This document shows, one piece after another, positions 58,558-64,000 of a stretch of DNA of 64,000 nucleotides; position 1 is the stretch's first letter; every line of letters begins with the position of its first letter. The DNA lies in NCBI GenBank assembly GCA_035318745.1, contig DATHEA010000005.1, positions 165,388 to 229,387 on the forward strand. Reading direction: 5' to 3'. Source of the stretch: VRUE01 sp035318745. Its GTDB lineage: Bacteria > Actinomycetota > Thermoleophilia > Solirubrobacterales > 70-9. The notes beneath the pieces were generated by a model. It saw only the letters and a list, made by a program, of their open reading frames with translations, was not told where the DNA came from and made no database searches. Made by a program: the position numbers and the translations under genes.

Positions 58558-61500
58558 CGTGCCGCCCTCCGGTTACGGTTGGCTCGCTGTTTCTTTCCTG
58601 CTCCTTTGTGTTTCTTGACGAGGCAGCGGGGGTTACCGGCGCGGAACACCAGGCGCTTACCTTTGGCGCAGCGAAGCTTGGCCTTCTTCTCGTTGCCGGG
58701 GCCGCTGTAAGCGGCGGAAGCGGGCGTCGGGTCGTTGGGCGGCGGCGGCGGGCTCTGGCAGGCTTCGCCTTCGCACGGGGCCTTCACTATCGGCTGGGGG
58801 AAGCCACCATCCACACGGGCGTCGTAGAGGTCGATCAGACCCGGGTCCTGGGGCAAAAGACTCGAGGCCGTGGTGAAGAAGACGTCATCGCCGTCTGGGG
58901 TCGCTTCCCAGAATTCAGATTCGAAGGGGCTCTCTCCCGAGGAGATCAAGTAGAGGCAGCCGCCGCTCGAGGCCTGGAAGGAGGGGCTTTTGCTCGTGCA
59001 TTTGCCCTCCCCCGGCGCCTCCCACTCATAGACGTCCATCGTCCCGTTGGTATCGCGCGGCAGGAGCTTGTCGTTGCTGTTGAAGAACAGGCGCCCGCCA
59101 TCGTCGGAGAGGACGTTTGAGGCCCGCAATGGGTGTTCCCAGGTCGGGATCCAGGCTGCGGCTTGGACATTGGGTGGTTCCAATTCCACCAGCCAGGGAA
59201 GATGGTACGGGGTCAGCAGTCTCGCCGCGCTCGGCCGCGCCCCGCTCGGGATGCACGACACGCACCTGAGCTCCCCTCCCACTTCGTAGCTGAAGACCTC
59301 GACGCTAGCCTTGCCGCTCTCGATGTCCCTGTTGTCAAAGCCCGTCAGCCTCGCTTGCGACTCGAAGGCCAGGTGGGCGCCGTCGGGAGTTACTCGGGTG
59401 GGGCGCTGATACGATTCCTGTTCGACGATACTGTACGCGAGGACGTTTGAGTCCGGCTCAGTTTTCCCCACATCGCCCTCGACCAACCTCGCCACGAAGG
59501 TCTTCGTTCCTGCTTCGTCGAGATAGAGGTTCGGCTCCCCCGTTTTTGCTTCGTCCCCCTCGCTGTTTTGCTGGGCGCCGGTCAGCGCTTTGCTGGAGAC
59601 GAAGTAGATGCGCGACAGATCGTCGCTCGCCCCGGCGACGCCTTTGACTTTTTCCGCCACCAGGTGTGAGCTTTGCGATTCCTCTTCGAATTCGAAGAGT
59701 TTTTCCCCTTCGCTGTATAGGGCCTTGGAACCGTCGGCGGACGCGGTCCAGAAGAAGGCGCTGCTGCCAGTGCTTACCGCGATCGTGCAGGCTTTTGCTG
59801 GTTCAGAGCATTCTTCGCCGACTTTGCCCTGCTCGGGGTGCTGGCGTAGGTAGATTTCGCCGGTGCAGGTGTTGGCCACGAAGTTGGCGGTCCAGTAGAC
59901 GCGCGAGCCGTCCGTGGAGACAGCGTGGTCCAAGTTGCATCCCCCGCTCCCGACTGCATTGGCACTTGCAGAGGCAAGACCGCCGGGCAGGATGCTGACC
60001 AGGTGATTCGCGCCGCCGAAATGATCGTAGACCTGCGCGTTTGCGCTCGTCGGGGCTTCGGGCGTCAATGCTGCTACAGCTGCGAACACCGCGTGGCGTG
60101 AGTCATCGGAGACCCCCTGCACCGACTTGTTGTCTAAGTAGTTTGGAGGAGTACCGGGTGGCAACGGCAATTCCGGCGGGATGGCCGTCAAGGTTTCTAG
60201 GGCTCCCGGCGGTTCGCCGCAGTTGTCGCGGCGGTAGATGTTGGGGAGGCCTTTCTGCCCGTCTTCCTTAAGAGGGGGCGTACTGCCGTCGCCCAGCCAG
60301 GCGCTGCATAAATCGGGCGAGAAGGCCATGAACTCGCGCGCAAGCCCGAACAGGGTGTTGGGCACCGGGGCCGGATGGATCCCGTGACTGGACCAGCCCT
60401 CGCCATCCTCGCGGCCGGCGAGGTACTGGTTGACGCCGGAGAAGTTCGGCTGATCGCCGAAGGACGTGCGCGAGGTGTAGGTGATCTTGTCGCCCTCGGG
60501 GGTGCTCTGGATCTGGCCGCCTGGGTCCCCGAGGTTGGCCAACCCGGCGGCAATGTCGCTGCCGTTTTTGTCGACCGGGCTGACCATCTCGTAAGCCCTG
60601 CAATCGGGCAGGAGAGCCGAGGCAGCGGTGCGGAATTCTTCGTTGGGGCAGCCCGTCTCGGCGACGAAGGTCCTATAAGTGGTGAGGGTGTGGTCTTCGC
60701 CTTCGGTCGTGTCGCTGGAGTTGGCGGCGACGATTCGCCAGTGGTAGGTGGTCCCAGGCAAAAGGCCTCTCAGCGTGGCGAGGGCGGGATGCTCGCTGCG
60801 GTCACTACCGATCCCGATCTCCTGAGTGCTTTTTCCGTAGGTAGCGTCCAGTCCATACTCGAAGTGGTAGCTCGTGGTGAGGCCTTCGGGGTTGACCAGC
60901 GCCCTGACGCTGGCTTCGGTATCGGTGGCGCTCGCGGTGTGGTCTTCTGAGATCGCCGGTGGGCCGAGGGTTTTGAAGGTGGCATCGCTGCCCGATTCGG
61001 TTCCGCTGGCGGTGCCGACGACGAGGCGGAAGTGGTAGACGGTCCCTGCCGTGAGGCCACCGACTACCGCGTGGACTGGGACGGGATCGGTGCCGGTGCC
61101 GATTCCTCCCGAGGACTCTGCGCACGAAGCCGTTTGACCATAGGTTTCGCTGGTCCCGTATTCGAAGAAGCATTCGGTGACGGCCTGCCCCTTGGGGTTG
61201 GCTTTGCCGTTGAGCGTAGCGCCGGTCTCTTGGATCGGTGCGGCTTCGCCGGTGATCGCCTTGCCGCAGTTCGTCGGCGCCGTGCCGTAGGCGCGGACGA
61301 AGGCGCCCGATCCCGACACCGTGTTGCTGACGTAGAGGTTCCCTGGTGCTTCGTTGCCCGGGCAGAGGTTGGTGGCAAGCCCAGTCGAGGCTCCGAATTC
61401 GCCTTTGCCGAATTTGTCGATTTCTTTGCCGTCGGCATCGAACTCGTGGATCGGGTCGAGTTTTTGACCGCCCGAGAAACTGGTCGGGCCGAAGACCCAG

Positions 61501-62498
61501 ACGTGGCCAACTGCGTCCACCGCAACGGCGGTCGGGATCGCTGGACCTTCCGATGTAGTGACTTCGAAGCGCGGTTCTTCCAGTTCCTCGCCACTCGTCG
61601 GGTCGATCTTCCGCACGTCGGGCGTGCCGTCGTAGATGACGTAGAGGAAGCCGGCGGCGTCTACCGCAAGCGACTGCACGGGCCTTTCTTTTAGCAGGCC
61701 TACGGGATCCAGCGGCACGTCTTCGAGGTAGTGGCCTCCGGCGTCGAAAACCTGAATGCGTTTTTCATCGCCGACGTAGACCTTGTCGTCGGTATCGGTT
61801 GGGCTGCCGTTGCGGTCGATGGCGATGAAGCTGCCGACAGCGACAGCCCAAGCACCAAACTGGCCTTTGCCGGTCCCCTGGACACCTGCCTGGCATTCGT
61901 CAGCAGGATCGACCGGGCAGAGGTTTTGATCGGCTTCCGGAGCACCTCCTGCGACCTTCGTTTTATTGACGTCGCCGCCGAACATCAACACGAAGTGGCC
62001 TTCGGAATCGAACTTCTGCACGCGGCTGTTGGAGAAATCGACCACGTAGACAGCCCCAGCGGAGTCCACAGCGACTCCCTGCTGGCCGCTGAGCTGACCA
62101 ACTCCACTGCCTTCAATCCCCGCTTTACAGGTATCGCCTTTGCCGGGAACACAAATCTCGAATTGATCTTCGGGGGCCGTATTGTCATCGCCAGGACCGC
62201 TTGCAACCACATCCCAGCCCCAGGTCCTAAGGAAGTCACCCCTAGCGGTGAGCTCGACGATGCGGCTGTGGACCTGATCTGAGGCGAAAACGTGACCGCT
62301 GTCGGGATCGGCACCGATGCCTCTGGGGAATTCGCAGCTCTGACCGGCAGGCTCGTCAGCGTCGCACTTTTGCCAGATCTGAGGCGGAGCAGCCGAAGCG
62401 GGAGTACCAAAGAGACCAAGGACGGCACCCACGCTGAACAACAGCGCAACCACAAAGTGACGTTTTCCCACAGCCCGCACGAATGACTCTCTCCTCAC
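58554..62498 (-). CDS. giant secreted NHL / Fn3-like / beta-propeller protein
   Basis: 1314 aa. Signal peptide ends GTPASA near residue 36. Residues ~55-390 contain NHL-type blades (GVAVDSAGAVYVVDFSNSRV, SLAVDAAGFLYVIYDG, and AVAVDAVGHVWVFGP). Two Fn3-like repeats follow (NPKGQAVTECFFEYGTSETY and NPEGLTTSYHFEYGLDATYG). The C-terminal half (about 650-1240) is a second beta-propeller, WD40-like (DGSRVYWTANFVANTC, DGAHLAFESQARL, DGDDVFFTTASSL). The tail is strongly basic. A strong promoter precedes it; the 937-aa gene follows with a 4-bp overlap. Function unknown; extracellular adhesion or scaffold is inferred. Confidence 0.8.
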   Translation of the reverse strand: MRRESFVRAVGKRHFVVALLFSVGAVLGLFGTPASAAPPQIWQKCDADEPAGQSCEFPRGIGADPDSGHVFASDQVHSRIVELTARGDFLRTWGWDVVASGPGDDNTAPEDQFEICVPGKGDTCKAGIEGSGVGQLSGQQGVAVDSAGAVYVVDFSNSRVQKFDSEGHFVLMFGGDVNKTKVAGGAPEADQNLCPVDPADECQAGVQGTGKGQFGAWAVAVGSFIAIDRNGSPTDTDDKVYVGDEKRIQVFDAGGHYLEDVPLDPVGLLKERPVQSLAVDAAGFLYVIYDGTPDVRKIDPTSGEELEEPRFEVTTSEGPAIPTAVAVDAVGHVWVFGPTSFSGGQKLDPIHEFDADGKEIDKFGKGEFGASTGLATNLCPGNEAPGNLYVSNTVSGSGAFVRAYGTAPTNCGKAITGEAAPIQETGATLNGKANPKGQAVTECFFEYGTSETYGQTASCAESSGGIGTGTDPVPVHAVVGGLTAGTVYHFRLVVGTASGTESGSDATFKTLGPPAISEDHTASATDTEASVRALVNPEGLTTSYHFEYGLDATYGKSTQEIGIGSDRSEHPALATLRGLLPGTTYHWRIVAANSSDTTEGEDHTLTTYRTFVAETGCPNEEFRTAASALLPDCRAYEMVSPVDKNGSDIAAGLANLGDPGGQIQSTPEGDKITYTSRTSFGDQPNFSGVNQYLAGREDGEGWSSHGIHPAPVPNTLFGLAREFMAFSPDLCSAWLGDGSTPPLKEDGQKGLPNIYRRDNCGEPPGALETLTAIPPELPLPPGTPPNYLDNKSVQGVSDDSRHAVFAAVAALTPEAPTSANAQVYDHFGGANHLVSILPGGLASASANAVGSGGCNLDHAVSTDGSRVYWTANFVANTCTGEIYLRQHPEQGKVGEECSEPAKACTIAVSTGSSAFFWTASADGSKALYSEGEKLFEFEEESQSSHLVAEKVKGVAGASDDLSRIYFVSSKALTGAQQNSEGDEAKTGEPNLYLDEAGTKTFVARLVEGDVGKTEPDSNVLAYSIVEQESYQRPTRVTPDGAHLAFESQARLTGFDNRDIESGKASVEVFSYEVGGELRCVSCIPSGARPSAARLLTPYHLPWLVELEPPNVQAAAWIPTWEHPLRASNVLSDDGGRLFFNSNDKLLPRDTNGTMDVYEWEAPGEGKCTSKSPSFQASSGGCLYLISSGESPFESEFWEATPDGDDVFFTTASSLLPQDPGLIDLYDARVDGGFPQPIVKAPCEGEACQSPPPPPNDPTPASAAYSGPGNEKKAKLRCAKGKRLVFRAGNPRCLVKKHKGAGKKQRANRNRRAAR

Positions 62499-62572
62499 AA
62501 CGCTCCCTCCCTTGGTTTCCCCCTACGCCTGCAAGCCTCATTGCCTCCCCAAAGCCCGCAAAGCTAAGAGCG

Positions 62573-62602
62573 ACCATATCGGAACGTATAGATATTTGTC
62601 AA
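62573..62602 (-). promoter_or_regulatory. promoter of the giant secreted-protein operon
   Basis: On the minus strand a consensus TTGACA (62597-62602), 18 bp, TATGGT (62573-62578). The start of transcription is predicted near 62566, giving a ~68-nt leader. Confidence 0.65.
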
Positions 62603-62627
62603 GGAACTTTTAGTTTCTCTACGACAG

Positions 62628-62659
62628 CAACGAGGCCGGGATCGCTCCCGGCCTCGTTG
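62628..62659 (-). terminator. terminator of the secreted-protein gene (copy 2)
   Basis: 14-bp stem with TCGC loop, the same core as at 54837-54862. It lies about 40 bp after the stop of copy 2. Confidence 0.8.
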
Positions 62660-62697
62660 TCTGCTTCTTGTCTGCTTCTCAGTCGACGCGCTATGCG

Positions 62698-63432
62698 CTA
62701 GTCGCTGATTGTGACGCCTGTCTCTACTCCTAGGTTATTGTAGCCCTTGACTGTGGCGTCAACGTGGAATTCGGCGGTATTGGTTGTGTCGGCGTGTCCG
62801 CCTTCGCCTTTGCACAATCCGTGCCTTTCGGCATGAATGCCTTTAAACGTCCCGACGATGTCGAGATCGTCCTGTGTGCCGCCAACCGCTGCTGTGTTTT
62901 GCGCCAGGACCGGAGCGCCCGCCGCACCTTTAAGGCCTGCTTGCCCTTTGACTGTAATCGTGCAGAGTTTGAGGGCCTCTGAGCTGCTGCTGTATACCTC
63001 TACTTCGATGACTTTGCCTACCGGGCACACTACATCTACGGATACTTCGTATTTGGTTCCCACTGTTCCCAGAACGTGGACCACGTAGTCACAGCCATTC
63101 ATTGTCACTGTTGCCGGAACGCCTAGATCGACAACTTCGCAGGCAGTCTGGTTGTAGTGAGGCGTGAGTGTAGCTGTGGTTTCTCCGGACGGGATCAGCC
63201 CGTGCGGTGTTACGTTGTATTTATGCCCTGTGATCGTGCTGCCCGGACAGGCGACCGTGTGTGTGTACGCTGTCAGGGCGTTTGCGGTTTTAATCCCTGT
63301 TTCCGTTACTTTCAGTGTCACCGGGCCGTCCGATGTGAGTTTCCCTTGAGCCGAGGCGGCCGATGCGACCATTGCGCTCATCGCGAAGACCGCGACGAGA
63401 GCAAGGCCAAGGACCTTGATATTGCGAATCAT
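62698..63432 (-). CDS. MIRNLK-family secreted protein, copy 2
   Basis: 244 aa with the same signal peptide and domain plan as copy 1: GPVTLKVTETGIKTANALTA, HKYNVTPHGLIPSGETTATL and PATVTMNGCDYVVHVLG, ending TVKGYNNLGVETGVTISD. The start has a GGAAAGGAAAAG leader. A TTGACT/TATGGA promoter lies 80-110 bp upstream. Function unknown; probably secreted. Confidence 0.82.
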   Translation of the reverse strand: MIRNIKVLGLALVAVFAMSAMVASAASAQGKLTSDGPVTLKVTETGIKTANALTAYTHTVACPGSTITGHKYNVTPHGLIPSGETTATLTPHYNQTACEVVDLGVPATVTMNGCDYVVHVLGTVGTKYEVSVDVVCPVGKVIEVEVYSSSSEALKLCTITVKGQAGLKGAAGAPVLAQNTAAVGGTQDDLDIVGTFKGIHAERHGLCKGEGGHADTTNTAEFHVDATVKGYNNLGVETGVTISD

Positions 63433-63510
63433 CTTTCTTTTCCTTCCGGTATTGGTTTCCCGCGCGAAGCCAGTTTGGCTCCGGCGCCATCCCCTCTGGG
63501 GGATACCGAA

Positions 63511-63539
63511 TCCATAGTCGCTTCGAATCCATCAGTCAA
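63511..63539 (-). promoter_or_regulatory. candidate promoter of copy 2
   Basis: TTGACT (63534-63539), 17 bp, TATGGA (63511-63516) on the minus strand. The -10 ends in A, so a moderate match. Confidence 0.45.
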
Positions 63540-63607
63540 GGATCTTTTCTTATTCAGAACAACCATCTCCGGAGGGGAGGGTTTTCACCCGCAAATCGCG
63601 TGTAACG

Positions 63608-63643
63608 GATCGCCGCGCGCGCTGATTTGCGCGCGCGGCGATC
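63608..63643 (-). terminator. strong hairpin after copy 3
   Basis: Perfect 15-bp GC-rich stem (63608-63622 / 63629-63643) with TGATTT loop, 35 bp after the stop codon of the truncated copy 3. It differs from the terminators of copies 1 and 2. Confidence 0.75.
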
Positions 63644-63678
63644 ACCATCCGGGCCTTCAGCGAATGCACTTCATCGGG

Positions 63679-64000
63679 CTAGTCGCTGATTGTGACGCCT
63701 GTCTCTACGCCTAGGTTGTTGTAGCCCTTGACTGTGGTGTCGATGTGGAGTTCGGCGGTGTTGGTTGTGTCGGGGTGTCCGCCTTCGCCTTTGCACAGAC
63801 CGTGCCTTTCCATGTGGATACCTACAAACGTCCCCACGATGTCGAGATCGTCCTGTGTGCCGCCGCCCGCTGCTGTGTTTTGCGCCAGCACCGGGGCACC
63901 CGCCGCACCTTTAATGCCTGCCTGCGCTTTGACTGTAATCGTGCAGAGTTTGAGCGCCTCTGAGCTGCTGCTGTAGACCTCTTGTTCGATGACTTTGCCT
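63679..64000 (-). CDS. MIRNLK-family secreted protein, copy 3, partial
   Basis: C-terminal ~106 residues only; the rest lies beyond the right edge. Same ending TVKGYNNLGVETGVTISD, LCTITVKAQAGIKGAAGAPV and GLCKGEGG, with one difference (TAAGGGTQDD instead of TAAVGGTQDD). A third tandem copy, about 250 bp upstream of copy 2 in the genome. Confidence 0.82.
   Translation of the reverse strand, partial: GKVIEQEVYSSSSEALKLCTITVKAQAGIKGAAGAPVLAQNTAAGGGTQDDLDIVGTFVGIHMERHGLCKGEGGHPDTTNTAELHIDTTVKGYNNLGVETGVTISD

Overview
The window is high-GC bacterial DNA. It looks like an actinobacterium of the class Thermoleophilia (Solirubrobacterales-like). This is inferred from strong G/C third-position bias, GTG/TTG starts, paired ArsA/Get3-type ATPases, an actinobacterial-style DipZ and SigA, a PilMNO-type type IV pilus locus, and lineage-style families of secreted and lipoprotein paralogues. 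No rRNA, tRNA, CRISPR array, transposase or prophage was seen. The window starts inside a HAD phosphatase gene and ends inside a secreted-protein gene.

1-12.4 kb is mostly metabolic. It holds thiolase plus HAD hydrolase, divergent leucyl aminopeptidase, a PaaI-type thioesterase, and an HxlR regulator with two near-identical operator-like dyads in front of aldehyde and acyl-CoA dehydrogenases. It continues with a DipZ redox protein, a PRC-barrel protein, the MeaB GTPase, a hexapeptide acyltransferase, a VapBC toxin-antitoxin pair with a palindrome at its start codon, and a small XRE regulator. 12.4-20.4 kb has a glucan module (GT4 plus GH57 branching enzyme plus methyltransferase), another methyltransferase, an AbiEi/DUF559-like protein, a class III cyclase and a gamma-glutamyltransferase.

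20.4-25 kb is a cytoskeleton/ATPase block: ftsZ with a long N-terminal extension overlapping a parA/soj-like gene, then two divergent ArsA/Get3-type ATPases. An 84-bp palindromic element sits in frame in both ftsZ and parA.

27.9-44.8 kb is a type IV pilus locus on the minus strand. In transcription order it reads thioredoxin-like protein, pilB, pilT, pilC, a 1027-aa membrane/OmpA-like protein, pilA, pilX/W/V-like pseudopilins, pilD, pilM, pilN, pilO and a PilP-position protein. A GEMM-I (cyclic dinucleotide) riboswitch lies in the pilA leader and a strong terminator follows pilA. This suggests second-messenger control of pilin supply separate from the assembly machinery.

44.8-49.5 kb holds four paralogous tandem winged-helix proteins, one of them a pseudogene. 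Three transcription units share a TTCCCA / CATAAT promoter block, and an M28-type peptidase lipoprotein is embedded among them. 49.5-54.8 kb has a secreted protein, a YihY-family membrane protein, the primary sigma factor gene (with a promoter, tandem repeats and an intrinsic terminator in its leader), and four paralogous small lipoproteins facing each other in pairs. 54.8-64 kb encodes the envelope/secretome: three copies of one secreted family, a fourth relative at 25.1 kb, and a two-gene operon for very large secreted proteins with beta-propeller and Fn3-like repeats.
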